Positions 37,435-50,098 are shown, numbered from the stretch's first letter. The stretch is DNA of 64,000 nt from Campylorhamphus procurvoides (GCA_013396655.1 WBMV01004888.1:496001-560000), one strand, 5' to 3'. The notes: a model not told the origin generated them from the letters alone. Numbers and translations: made by a program.

Positions 37435-37458
37435 CATTATTTATTTATTTATTTATTA
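37435..37458 (+). repeat. (TTTA)n tetranucleotide microsatellite
   Basis: Five to six tandem TTTA units in 'cattatttatttatttattt'. Flanks are unique. Confidence 0.9.
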
Positions 37459-38582
37459 TTCTGGCAAGCAGGCCGTGGTTATCTGGAATACATTTCCCAC
37501 TATGACAGCCATTTTTAATTTATTTGAGTGAGCAATCTCTCCTCTCTGACACTTTTCGGTTTGAAAAATATGATGCAGTGTGATTGAGGAGGCAATGTAA
37601 TTAGCTATGGTACAGCCAGGATCACTAGATGTTTTTGGTTTTACGCAACTCTCCCGTTTTCTGACCTATGCATCTCTCTAAACTTATCCAGTCACATTGG
37701 GATAAAGTCACCAGATGTAAACAATTAAATATCTTGCTGTTTTCATAGCCTTGGGTTTTAAAACAATCTCAGTAACCACTTAAGTGCTAAATCTAATATT
37801 TTCCCTCCTCCCCTCCCCGCCCAAAACTTAGGATTGATAAATAATGGAATGTCACAAAAAACAGTTTTTTCTACATATTTCTGTAGTATGACAGTCTATT
37901 TTGTGTTACAGCACAGGAAAAAAATCCTAATTTAAAACCATTCTCCCCCAAAGAGTTTGACTGATAAAGTTAGAAAGAAAAGATGTTATTCTACTCAGTG
38001 TTTTACAGCTGAAAGAGTAAAATAGGCAGAATGCCTTTGCTATCTACACAAGTTTGTAGGTGGATAAACTGAGAGGAAGTTAGTCACACTGAAGGTTGTT
38101 CACTGAAGGTCACACAAGAATAAGGGAGTAATCACCTGTATACCACTAACCTCCTGACTGGATGTTTCATGCTTCAGGCCACAATGCTGTTCTTGTCCTG
38201 ATAGAAAGATACCTACAGCTACTGCTCAAAAACATGTCTCTGCCATATCGATGAACAAGTGCACTTTGCAATGAATGCATAATAAAAACAAGAAACTTAT
38301 TAGGACAAAAACATTTTAGAGTCTGATTAATCTAGGTAAAGATTGAAGTAAGGGGAGGATGCTGAAGGAGACTAATCCATTTCAGTGACTCTGCAAGACA
38401 ATATTGCTGAAGTTGATAAAGATGGTTTTGCATTTAAAGAGATCAGGATTTAGAACACCTTTTGTGAGTTATTATGCAGAGAAAATTATTACTGTCCATT
38501 AAAGAATTATGTTTCACACCAAATGGAAAATTTGATTAGTGCACCTCAGAGTGCCTAGCTTCTAAAATTATAAAATTAATGA

Positions 38583-38609
38583 ATATATGAAATATTTAAT
38601 TTCATATAT
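38583..38609. repeat. Perfect 11-bp AT hairpin
   Basis: ATATATGAAAT at 38583-38593 and ATTTCATATAT at 38599-38609 are exact reverse complements with a five-base loop (ATTTA). It sits in a very AT-rich block (38560-38650) without a recognised transposon around it. Confidence 0.8.
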
Positions 38610-39219
38610 AAATATCTGTTAATAGAAATTAATTAATACATGCAATAAAAGTCATTTATTGCACTGGAGGATCAAATATTAAACATGTGCAGAAGTAAAA
38701 ATATAAGCATTTTCATCTCATGTCTAACTGATTTGGATTTCTATTGAAGGTTTTTGTTACTGTATAAACAAAAAAGACGAAACTCAGTGATAAAATAGAC
38801 TCCCTCTATATTTTCAGTGTCTTTTGAGGATTAATAAAGGAAATCCTTATTCATGCAGAGCATCACCTGTAAGTGCAATTAATGTGAGATATCGTCGGGA
38901 CTGCAGGAAATGAATGAAATAAAACCTATGTGTAAGAGTTTACAGAACTGTAACCTCTGCTTCCATCATAATGTAATTTCATGCTATTGGACTATGAGAA
39001 TAAATACAATGTCTGCATCTTTTGCAACTGTCCCAGATAAACAGCACTCTTGTATTTTTGATTTTTGAGGCATGAATCCTCTGATCTGGCAACCACATAT
39101 TTGACATGCTGTGACTTAAGTTGTGTTAGCTTTTCAGCCAAATCCTGTCAGTTTTACTGGATTTATTAGCTTTGTTCTTGTGTGTCACCTCACCGCCCAG
39201 TCTTAAACTACAGTGTTTG

Positions 39220-39412
39220 TGCTTCTGGTGCACCTGCTTGACAGAAAAGCATGGAAAATTATAAAAGCCCTAGACTTACAATAAACACTACCTAACAACA
39301 ATCAAAACATCAGTGTGCTATCAATATTCTAATACTAAAGACAAAACACAGAACTGTACCAGCTACTAGGGAAATGACTAAAAAAATTAACTCTATTCCA
39401 GCTGAAAAGGTA
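39220..39412 (+). mobile_element. Truncated LTR, same family as the copy at 34912-35430
   Basis: 'aaaacatcagtgtgctatca', 'actaaagacaaaacacagaa', 'ctgtaccagctactaggga' and 'attaactctattccagctga' reproduce the final part of the neoavian LTR consensus in order. The upstream 'tggtgcacctgcttgaca' and 'agccctagacttacaataaa' fit the region before it. The 5' half, including the GTTGACC start, is absent. Compared with the 34912 copy, it retains the 'accagctactagg' segment more intact. It is an old fragment. Confidence 0.75.
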
Positions 39413-42400
39413 TCTGGGTGAAAGCTCACAGCTTGCAGCCTAAGGCTTCAGCATATCTGATGCTTATTCAGGTGCTAATCAGGTAAAGCAAAGCAAGTAG
39501 CATGTTAAATCACACTGTATTGTAACTCTGTGCAACTCATTTTATTTAAAACATACTTCTTATATAAGCTAAACAACTGATATCTCTCAAGAGAGTACAT
39601 TGGAATGTGCAAGAATAAGGTAGTATTCTTTTAAACAGATTAAGCCAGATGCTAGTTGATGTGTCCTATGAAATTTTGAGAGGTATATGTAGGAACAGCA
39701 TGTACAGCTGTATTTAATTAAGTGTTATTAGTAATTCATATATGGTAGCATCATTCTTTTACTATGTTTAACAAAACAACTGGAGATGAAAACAAATGGA
39801 GCAGTCTTGAGAAAACAGATGCAGTGGTCTTGGGAAAACAGAATTGCTGTCTTCAACTACTGGGCATGCAAGGAAATTACCCATTTTGGGAAGAAAAGGA
39901 TTACAAAATGTCTGACTGTTTGGGGAAAATAGACTTACTGGTGGCTGCATCCTCTGCTGAAGCAGACAATATGGTAAGGCTTTGAATGCCATTAGTCTTT
40001 AATTGTGTAAGTGATAAGAAAGATTAATTGGGGTGAGTGGCAAAAATTTGCAACTTAACAGCTACTCTTAGGCTTGAAGGTAAAACTTAAACTGCAGAAA
40101 CTAAATTTCTACTGCTCTGCTGCCCAGAGCCTTGGAGCTCCCCTGTTATGAATGAAATCCAGAAAAAGAAACAGTTTCTAAGTGTCTTTTGTTTTTAAAG
40201 GAAGCTAAAAGAACACTGCCAGTGTTTGAAAACACTAGATGGTGTTTGAATAACATGTCAGGTTCATCACTGGTCTCTGTAATCCAGAATAGGTAAATTA
40301 TTTGTCTTAGTGGCTGGTGACATTCATATCCTGAAAGTTTTCCCACTGTCTCTGACTGCAGTTTATGCTAGTCTGAATCCTTAGTGGAGTGAAGGGAGAG
40401 CATGTATTGATTGTTTCCTCCTTGCAGGAATGGGGAGATTTGGGAGGCTTTTTGATATACCTTGTAAAAGATTAGGTTGCCAAGGTAAAAATCTGTAAGG
40501 GGTACATTTTTGGGACTGGAGCCAGAGGCAGCTGATATATTTTATTTGAAGGTGATTAGGGATTTGTTAACCCACAGGTACTCTGGTGTTCATTGAGGCT
40601 GTCAGCAAACGTTGCATGTTTTTAAAGATATTCTATTGTTTTTCTGGGAATGGCCAGGTACTCTGTGGCAGTGAATGTTAAACAAACTCCTTTGAAGCAT
40701 TTAAACAACATGTGTCTTAATTGCAGTAACTGTGCATACTAGATACCCTGCAGTATTGTCTTTGAATTCAGGTAACTCATTAGAGAGAGCAGTGGTATAA
40801 GACCTATTTTCCCATACTGATAAAGTGGAAATGAAATTTGATACCCATCTACAGAAGTATCATTTTTCCTTGAAAGAATTGCTATGAAAATTTTCAATTA
40901 AATACCACATTACTACAAATGGTGGAAAGGTATACGGAGGCACTGAAGAAATTTATGCTACTTTATTAGCAAAAATAGCCTACAATACAATGCAAACTTC
41001 TTATTAGGCTATGTATATTTAATGCCAGCACTGATGTTACATAGTATTTAAGGTTCCAAAGTGCAGATTAAACTGGAAATTAAGGGGTTTATTATAAAAT
41101 AATGTGAGGAAGAGGACTTGATTAGACCTGGAGTGAAGTGAGATAGGGAATGCCTTTCCCCTCTGGACTGTGTGTCTGAAGGAGAGAACCAGCAACTGCC
41201 AAGACATTGTGAAAGATCTCTCCCCAGAGTGCCAGAAGGTCAGGGATTAGTATGGTCACCAATTTGCCTTTTAGGAGATTTGATTTCAAACAACGTTGTG
41301 ACAGGCTTGTCCAGCGGAAAAGGACCTGAGATGGCAGAAGCTACCAGTCAAACCCCAGTTTTTCCTTATTTTTCCCCCCTCAATTTTTTGGCTGTTTTAT
41401 TTTTTCAAGGGGTGAAACACCATGCTACCCTTTGTCTTCTTTTCCTCCATTTGGATCCATTGATGGTTCTATCCTGCCCTGACTGTTCCAGTGAACTGAT
41501 AGCTTTAAGAGGGAATTTATTTTAAACTACATTTATTAAAGAATTAACATCAGCAACCAGGGTATAAACCTAGTTGTTAAAAAAATTACAACTTTCTGTG
41601 CCACATGGGGAAGAGAGGATGTATAGAAAATTGGGAGAAGGATGATAAAGGTTCTGCTATCAAAGTACTCAACATAGATCCAGCATCTGTCTGCTTAGTT
41701 CCTTTGTGAATTGTGCAGACATACAAAACTGGAAATCCATGTGGTTCCAGGTTGTTTCATTTCACTAGACACTAGTTTTGGACTTTGAAGTTGAGTATCT
41801 CAGAGACACTGAGGGGACTCAAAAGTACTGGTAAATGCTGCAAGGACCCCCAGTGCAATTAGTGTCACTGGGATGACACAAGCTTGTGAAAAGAATTTTT
41901 TTTAAAAGATATACCATTGCTGACATGTAAAAATAACATCAAAAGGCACTGAAGATGATGCAAGTGTTCTGACTACTAGTCTTGTCCATGGAAATGCAAA
42001 GCCACCGACCTTCTGGAGATGGATTTCATCCCTTTCTTTGGCCTTATGTTTGTCTGCTTTCATCTGGGATGACTTTCAGAGTAGAACAGCCAAAAGGAGT
42101 GTCCCAGCAGTATGGAAAAGGTTTATACTTGAACATTGTTTCATATTATAGCGAAAAAGCTATACGTACCATTACAGTTTTCATGTCTGCTAACAGTCCT
42201 CTGATCTAATGTAATTCTTTTCTCTGAATGTGGAAATTATGATCTTTGTCATGTCTTGTTAGAGAGCATGAAATTATGTTTGAAGATACTTATGCACAGG
42301 ATGATAACATTCTGTTAGTTATATGTAATGCAATACAGATTCCTTTTCAGACCCTTTTACTGTGAATTGGACTCAGCAAAGTTTTGAGAGCAAAAATAAT

Positions 42401-42659
42401 CTCAGTCCATTTTACTTCCAGTTGTCTGCTTCTTGAACTGGGAAAACAACAGCCTTGCATGATTTTATTAACTTCCTGTCAATACCATTTACCAGAGGCA
42501 TTTCCTATATTCATGCTTAATCAAATCCAACATGTAAAGCAAAGCTCAGTGAGGGATGATTAAATTCACCTCTTTCTTACAACCAGCAGCCTTGTAGTGT
42601 CTAATACATTCCAAATGTGAGAATGTCAATTCCCACAGAAGAGAAGTACTCTGTAAATG
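39413..42659. other. Unique sequence, no gene seen
   Basis: Frames at 39764-39985 (73 codons) and 41172-41525 (117 codons) are unrecognised and have no convincing acceptor site, although the first ends near a 'atg|gtaagg' donor-like site at 39973-39978. No repeat family was recognised. Confidence 0.5.
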
Positions 42660-42897
42660 GCATGAGGCTGAGATGGGTGAGGTTTAGGTTAGATATCAGG
42701 GAAAAGTTTTTACCCAGAGGGTGGTTGAGTGTTGGAACAGGCACCCCAGGGAAGTGGTCACACTGTTTGAGTTCAAGTTTGGACCATGCTCTCAGGCACA
42801 CGGTGTGATTCTTGAGGCGTCCTGTGTAGGACCAGGAGTTGGACTCAATGATAGTCATGGATCCCTTCCCATTCAGTGTGTCCCATGGTTGTATGAA
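42660..42897 (+). mobile_element. CR1 LINE 3'-end fragment
   Basis: Landmarks in order: 'gtgaggtttaggttagatat', 'cagggaaaagtttttaccc', 'agagggtggttgagtgttgg', 'aacaggcaccccagggaagt', 'gctctcaggcacacggtgtg', 'attcttgaggcgtcctgtgt', 'aggaccaggagttggactca' and 'tcccttcccattcag'. The terminal octamers have decayed to 'gtgtcccatggttgtatga'. It shares its 3' type with the 33640 copy. The overlapping frame 42721-43131 (136 codons) crosses the repeat boundary and is not a gene. Confidence 0.92.
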
Positions 42898-45800
42898 ATT
42901 CTTAGGATGAGTCTCCTCCTAATGTTGAAAATCTATCTGGTCAATACCTACTGCTCTGTGTGGAAGTGTGCAGCACCAGTCAGAAAGCAGGGACAAAATA
43001 GAAGAATCCATGTTGGATGCTCCCATGGTTTCTCAAGCATATCTGGACAATACAGATTTATTCATGTTGTTTCCTTTTATCCTGCAGACTACCTCTTTGA
43101 AACTAAGAACGGCTCTGGAATTTTGCTCTGACAGATTTAAATGGGCTTCATTTTTCAGTTGCATTTGAAAAAATGAAGGGTTAAAGCTTTATTTCACAGA
43201 TAGAAAGTCAACTGTGACACAGGTCTTCTTAGACATTCCTGAAGAAGCATTTATGGTATTCTACTTAAATTTTAAAACAATAAACTATTTCAGTACTAAT
43301 GGGTGGGACTTAAAAATGAAAAAAAATTAGTCTTGAGATGGAAATGGAATTTGATCAAGCTACTCTGGCTTCCATGGTCATTGATATTTTATTTTCATCC
43401 AACATTCTGCATTAAAAGGATTATTTCAGATGTGTGCACCATTGTCTCTGAAGGCAGCTTGTGCACCCCTGTTTTTAAATCTGTGGTATGACTTGAGGCA
43501 CCAATAGCTGAAGAGCTAACAGAAAGCATTGCACATTGATGGGTTTAGAGTACACTCTTTGCTGTTTCAGTGAAAGTAATCTTATTTGACTTTTATTATT
43601 TGGGCCTAGTTGCAGTTACTTGGTAGCTCTTCCTTTTTACAATCACATGTCAGAGCATGAGTGCAGTGGTGGTCACTTGTTTCCACTTCCCTGGTTCAGG
43701 AGGACCACCTTCACTGCAGGCTTTGGAGGCATGCTGGCAACTCAGGCTGTGTGTACAGAAGCAGTTACATTACAGGTAAGTGTTACCATGCATTATGGCA
43801 GTGCTTTGCATATTACTATATGTACATAGTATCAGTGATGACCTCATGTGTGTCCCCAAATTTGTGTGTGAGATCAAACTAAAATTCAGAGATGGGTTGT
43901 GTTCTCTCTCCCGTCCTACTTCAAAGACATGTGTCTCCATAAAGAACGAACAATCCTTTGAAGTAGCTTTTTGAATTTTCAACTACATTGCACTTCCGAA
44001 AAAGAAGGAAGGACATTAAAAAAGATTACAGCAAAATAATGCAATCTATCACAGAAGCAGCCACACACAACCATCAGACTTATCAGAAACTTGCAAATCC
44101 TACTTACTAGTTAAACATTTACTCCAAAATTGGCAAGTAATGCTTCATAGAGTTCTCTGAACTCTTCAGCATTCAGTCTGTGTCTGAGTTGTTCAGTAGT
44201 TCATTGTTCAATATTTAGGTCCCTTGCTTTGTTGTTGTTTTTCTTTTCTCCAAGAGAGAGATCTAAAGCATACTACTTTTTCAAAGGTAAAAATCTTTGC
44301 ACAGGACACTGAAGGCATGGAAATGGAAGTCCTTTGCTCAAATGTTAAATATGTAGAATTAATAAAAGATACAGTATTTGCTTGCCTGAGCCTCACATAA
44401 TTAGCACCTATGTTGTTTTCCTCTTACGAGAGCCCCTTAAAGGATTAAAATTTGTTTTTATTAGAAATTGTGGTATTAGTTATCAATTATGTCAGATGTC
44501 AGGTCTTGGGTTGGAGTTCAGGCTCTGGTTGCAATTTTAGTTTATATGCATCTGAGTTTCACATGGCATAAGTGTTATATTAAGCACTGAATATTAAGCA
44601 AGGGGCTTTGGAGCTTCTCCTGAGCCTGAACTGCCATGCCACCACAATCTCTTTCAGACCAAGGAGCATGTTATTCTTACAGATGACCTGTGATGATTTG
44701 TGCAAGATAAAACAACACAAGTTAGGAATGTCTCAACTCCACATTCCTAAAAAAAGACTTTGAAAAACAACCTGTATATACCTTGGTTATGTTGATGTAA
44801 ATTAAAGGACATAATACTGAAACAGGTGAAATCAGAATCTAACCCTTGACATTGTGTAAAATGTTACAGCTTTCTCATGAGGTGTGAAAGTTGTTAGAGA
44901 CTGTCCTTCAGAGCATAACCTGACCTTTTCCTTGAGAAATGTTTATGCAACATATGACTTATATATTAAATTATAGCTACAGCTAAATTGTGCACAGAGA
45001 TATTAATTTACTTGAATGTCTAGTTGACAACAATAAATCTTCTTGACATTATGAGACCCTGGTAATAGTCCTTGTTGATGGGTTGCAACAAAAAGGTTTA
45101 TGAGCTTCTTCATTAGAAGAAAGTCAGTTAACAAATGAAGCTAAGTAAACTTGGTATTTGAATCTGTTCAGCTCAGGTATTTGCTTGTGCTATGTGCTGC
45201 TCACTGTGAGTCTATTAAAAAGGGGAAGAAGACAGGGTTCCAAAGCCATTTTACAAACCAGGGCTTATTGCTGTAGAAGTGTCCATAAGTCTGTGTGCAA
45301 AACAGCTTTCTCTGGAGGGGTCTGTTGACTCACTTTTTTCATCAGTGAGAATAGTAACTGCATTTTGGTTCTGAGATTTGCTTTGGCAAGTGTATGTTAT
45401 TCACATACTTCATTTACACAAGAAGTTTCATATTTTAAGACTCTTTGCTGTAAACACCTCATTATATTTCTCTGTAGCCTGGCTCTGGATGTTCATTGTG
45501 GCTGTTATTTTGGGGAGTGAAGTTGTTTTCCAGGATGGGGATAAACTTGGCGTATGAATTTGCACAGGACCTATACAATATGGAGGAGTATTTGTCTAAT
45601 AATTCCCAGAGCTGGGACTTCTTATATTTGCTTTAGTTTTTAATTGAGGTTCTCTGTTTTGCTCAGCCAATGCTGTGAAGCAACGGGGGCATTAGAGATA
45701 TTACAGGAATTAATTTTTTCTTTTTTCCTTTTTATCCCTTGTCCAGTCCTCTCACCCTGCCCCTGCTTTATATCAGTGTTTATGCAATGTTCTCACTCAG

Positions 45801-46639
45801 TGAAATGCTGTGGCCTGTTTAACAGGATACAAGATCACGCTGCTTCCTAACATAAGAGGGCAAGGAAGCAAACCTGAATATACCCATCCTTTAAAACATT
45901 TATGTGCCTGTTTCTGAAATACAAGATACAGTAAATGACTAAGAGCACTGGCACTGGGTTCCTTCTCATACTCAACGCAATGGCTCAGCGTGGCTTAAAG
46001 CAATAAAGTAACTTGAATAACCAGGCAGTTCATGCTTCCTTGTGGACAATGCATGCCCACCATATCAGCTTCTCCCTTGAAATTGTGGGTTCCAAAAGGA
46101 GGGACCAGAGAAGGGAAGTGCTTGGAATTTCTCTACCATCTGCTTCTAACCTATGTCAAGGTCTGATTCAGTGATAGGAAAATCCCAGGACTTCATCTTT
46201 CCTCTCTCAAGTTCTATCTCTTGCTCTTTTTTCCTCTAAATCTCTATCTTCCTGCTCTGCCATAAATTTGCAGTTATGTTATATAAATGTCACAAACAGC
46301 TGTATTTCTCTATTTTTCTCCTTACACCACAGCTGCTCAGGTTCCCTTGTGCAATGACCCTGAATGAGTTCACTATATGGTCCAAGAACGAGCAGAAAAG
46401 ATTTCCACTTTCGTGTATCCCTTTTGGAGTGCTCCAGATATTCCATGCTACCCATGACCACTGTATTCCTAGGGTTTTTTCCTGACCTTTTCATAACCTG
46501 CAGAGAGGCAACTGTTGCTGTCATCAAGTAAAGCTCCATAGTACTCTGGTTTGTGAAAGCATCTGAATGCCATCATTAGTTATCAGAACTTAGTGCTTTC
46601 TGTTGGGAGCTATGAGGAAGAAAATGCTCTCGTGCCTAG
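42898..46639. other. Unique sequence around a weak exon candidate
   Basis: No gene was recognised other than the exon-like segment at 43700-43775. Several overlapping 60-to-75-codon frames between 43620 and 43982 on both strands reflect low stop density rather than a coding signal. Confidence 0.5.
43700..43775 (+). other. Exon-like segment with strong splice signals, coding status unclear
   Basis: An acceptor-like 'ttgtttccacttccctggttcag' ends at 43699, and an ideal donor 'acag|gtaagt' begins at 43776, bounding 76 bases. All three plus-strand frames are open across it, so frame cannot be assigned, and none gives a protein I recognise. The length is not a multiple of three. It could be an exon of a long non-coding RNA, a coding exon or a coincidence. 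Confidence 0.25.
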
Positions 46640-46825
46640 GAGTGCAAAAGGAACTAGAATTGCTAGAGTAAATGGTTGCAGAGTCTGCATCCTTGGGTAC
46701 AGTCCAAAGTCATCTGAACACTGTCCTGAGCAATTGGCATTACATGGTCCTGCTTGAGCAGCGGGGTTGGAGCAGGTGACCTCCAGGTCTGTTCCAACCT
46801 TAGCCACTCTGTGATTTTGTGATAA
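46640..46825 (+). mobile_element. CR1 LINE 3'-end fragment
   Basis: The 3' half is clear: 'gtcatctgaacactgtcctg', 'agcaattggcat', 'ggtcctgcttgagcagcggg', 'gttggagcaggtgacctcca', 'ggtctgttccaaccttagcc' and the tail 'actctgtgattttgtgat'. This corresponds to the CR1 form with '..ctgcttgagcagggggttggaccagatgacctccag..'. The 5' boundary is uncertain because homology fades before 46680. Confidence 0.9.
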
Positions 46826-46897
46826 CCTACCTTAATGTCAGTGTAGAGAAGGTCTGAGGATCGCTGCTAGAATGACAGTGCTCAGGGACAGGAAAAA

Positions 46898-46925
46898 AAT
46901 ATTGTATATGTTTATATACAATATT
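46898..46925. repeat. Perfect 11-bp AT hairpin
   Basis: The arms at 46898-46908 and 46915-46925 are exact reverse complements ('aatattgtata' / 'tatacaatatt') around a six-base loop whose ends can also pair. It lies about 70 bp beyond the CR1 tail. Confidence 0.75.
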
Positions 46926-47222
46926 CATATACACAAGCTCAGCTAAAGCTATGCATGGTTTTTTTCTTCTCTCATTATTTATAGAATCATAAAATTGGCA
47001 ACATACAACAATGAGATAAATGAGCAAAATAGTTTAGCAGAATATTTATACATGTTTCTGAGTTTAAATATATGAATGATTATTTTGGAAGGCCTCTCAC
47101 ATGAACTCAGTGATTTCAGATGTCCAAGTGCAACTTTGGAAGTCTGACCTAAAGTGTTTTTTTGTTTAGGTTCTAGACTTTTTGAAATGCTGCTTCTTCA
47201 AATACACTTTCTTCCTTTAAGT

Positions 47223-47342
47223 AACACAAAACCAAACAAATAAACAAAAAAAACCCAAACCAGCAAACCAACAACAAAACAAGCAAACAAACAGAAAAAA
47301 ACAAAAACCCCAAAAGCAAAAACAAAAGCAAAAAAAAAAATC
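47223..47342 (+). repeat. A-rich low-complexity tract, C-punctuated (about 120 bp)
   Basis: A-runs are separated by C or CC, with occasional G and T ('aaaccaaacaaataaacaaa'-type). It is the longest such tract in the window. Read on minus it yields an artefactual Phe/Leu-rich hydrophobic frame (47173-47394) that should not be taken for a membrane protein. Confidence 0.9.
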
Positions 47343-50060
47343 TAGTCATTATTATAAAGACAACTAAAAGAATTACAGGAAAAAAAAAACACAACCAAAC
47401 AATATAATTTTCTGTTCTTTGTGGACTATTAAGAAAATAGAATGCCTAGCTCTCATTCCAGAACCTCGTTTCTTTTTCACAACACTGCATACTCTACTCA
47501 CTGGAAAATGAATATTGCAGGAGTCAATATAGATAAAGTCACTGCAGAATATTTGGTGGTTTGAGGTTGTTTTGTGGGGTGTTTTCCTCCAGAAAACACA
47601 ACGCACAGGTAGTCACAAAGTAGTGGTGTGAGCTCTCATATGAATTTGTGGGCAGTAAATGTTAAGCACCGGTTGTGTCAGCTTTTAGTATTTTGTTGAG
47701 AAGAACACATTTAAAAATATTCACTGCTGTGGGAGAAGAAATGTATCTAGTTAGTCCTCATTGCGATATTTCACATTTCTGTGTAACTAAGACAAAGTAG
47801 TCACAGTAAACCACAGATTGTAGTGTTACTTTGATATCTTTGAGTCTCTCTTAGGAGCAGATACAGAGCCAAATACCAAACCTAGCCTTGACTGACACAG
47901 TATGCTGACTGGCAATGTCATAGAGTCTCATTGCATTTGTTGGATTTGCTCTAATGGAAGTGAAGATACCTGAGACTAAAAATAAAAACTCTGCCATAGC
48001 CCCCAGCCTTCTCAGTTCACTTCAGTGAGACACAGAATGTGAAATTTTTAGTTCTAAAAGGTCAGACCAGGTCCCATTCTGTTACTCTCTTTGGTAACAT
48101 GATTACATGGGATAGCATATTGCCATAACACACAGTGAGATGCCTGCCTCTTTCTGTCATAAGCCCTATAAATCCCTTATGAAGAGAATTTTCTATATCT
48201 ATACCTCTGTATCTTTTATTCTTTGGAAACATTGCCTCCTTCAGCAAAATAATGAATTTTAGATGAAAAATATAATAGGACTATGATTTTATGAGAATAT
48301 ACATATACATGTATGTGTGTGAATGTATAAGTGTAAACATGTGAATATATATACTGTCATTTCAAGTAGCCTGATGTTTTCTGCCCTGTTTTTTTCCTCT
48401 GATCAGTGTTACAGACTACAGTCTGCTTAAGACTGTAGATTGATGCATGTGTAAAGGTGACCAAGCTGCTCCTATCCCCTTCTTAATTCTTAGCATGAAT
48501 TCCTCAGATAAACTCTGAAATTTAAGGAGATCTCTTGTCAGTGGATTGTTCTGTCCTTAGCTGAGGCCCAGACAGCTCTGTTAGGGAGTGAGGGAAAGCA
48601 TTATGAAAATAAGCCAAAGAAAAAGAAAGCTTCATTAAATTGGATTGGTTGGCTGAGGTTTTAAAAAGGTCTGGAGCTACTGGGAATTACTTAGGTACTG
48701 CTATTGAGGGGTGTAGGGACACAGCACCCATTCCATCTCTCCCAATCCCTGCAATCACACTCCCTCTGTGCCTTGTGACAGCAGAGTATAGTAAGGCTCA
48801 AACCTGTCAGGGTGATCTGCTGCTTCTGCCCTTTAAGGAAGCTGTATCTTTAACTCAACACTTCTACTGAGCCTGACTACCAGCTCTGTGTCTAAGCAGG
48901 ACACCTTTTTAATCAATCTGTTTTTCTTAGTGAGAAGCATTCCGTATTAAATTTACAAGATGACAAGAAAAACAGATTTATTACCCAAGTTAATGCCATA
49001 ATTTCTGTGGAGTAAAAGCACTACAGTTAATGCTATGATGAGGTATCACTAATAGCATTACTAATTATAACTGCTGCAAATTTATAAATAGCTATAGAAT
49101 ATCATTAAGTATGGGAATCATGAAGAGCCAACTTAGTAGTGTCTTGTCTTGTTATCAGCTATATCAAAATTAATCCTAGATTTGCAGTGGTTTGTAGACA
49201 TCGTAATCTTCTGTTTCTTGAATTTTCCATAAGGCCTTACAGTCTCTTAAGAGGAACAGACCCCTTTCTTTTACATTAGCATCATCTCTTCAAATATTCA
49301 TTATGGAAGTTGTACAACTTCAAATATACACTGGGGAATGTATTAAAATGGGTATGTGTGTGTTACAATACACCCCCACTATATACCATCTGTGAGGCAC
49401 TGATGTGCAGCAATAACAATTAGATGCCAATTGAGCCAAAATAAGACAGTTCTTTGACTTATGCTTAAAATTTCTTATTGATGAAAAGCATCAGGATTTC
49501 ATGACTTTACACAAATATTTCAATACTAACGCAGTATAGATATTGTCATTTTCTCCTCTCCTTACTCTGCTCTACAAATGTGGGGCTTCTTTTTATACAT
49601 TAGTGTACAGAAAAGCTTCTGTCTTACACAGATTCCTTGAAATCTTTCATACCTCAACCCCCAGAAGTATCCTTTTGCCTTATTTTGTTTCATTCACATG
49701 ACAGGCTGTGAATGTGACTTGAAAACACCCTTCAAATGTGTCTTTTGATCTCATTAAGAATTCAAAAAGAGGTACAGATGCAAATGTGATACCAAGATTG
49801 TAATTTGCCAGACCATTGTTAGAGGTTACTTTAAATTTTGCCCATGGGCTTTGGGATTTATTCAGTGTCACTATATACCCTGCACTGTTTGTAAGCTCCT
49901 CAGAGCCAGCAAGAAAGTCGATTGCATGGTCATTTACACTGCGAGTACAAAAGGAAATTTAAGATCCTTTCTGAGTACAGCAGGAGCTAGTTGCTGATAA
50001 GGAGGGTCTAATAAAGAGTTTGGATTTATGGTTGCATATTACAATCTGAATTTTGGATAA

Positions 50061-50098
50061 TTCCCTTCCCTTCCCTTCCCTTNTTCCCCCTTTTTTTT
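50061..50098 (+). repeat. (TTCCC)n repeat with unresolved base N at 50083
   Basis: Four TTCCC units (50061-50080) run into 'ttn', then 'ttccccc' and an eight-base T-run. The single N is the only ambiguous base I noticed in the window and falls inside the tandem repeat, so its unit count here may be wrong. Confidence 0.9.

Larger units (their letters stand above)
35431..39219. other. Unique AT-rich sequence
   Basis: No gene was recognised. It contains a (TTTA)n repeat at 37435 and an AT hairpin at 38583, both annotated separately, and A/T-rich stretches around 36370-36410 and 38540-38680. The reading frames are all under 75 codons. Confidence 0.55.

Noticed and set aside
39764..39974. 73-codon frame ending at a 'atg|gtaagg' donor-like site
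   Set aside because: No pyrimidine-AG acceptor lies upstream and the peptide is not recognised.
42721..43131. 136-codon frame
   Set aside because: Starts inside a CR1 3' UTR and crosses its boundary, so it is not a conserved gene.
47173..47394. Minus-strand hydrophobic frame that looks like a membrane protein
   Set aside because: The Phe/Leu/Val run is the translation of the complement of the A-rich tract at 47223-47342.
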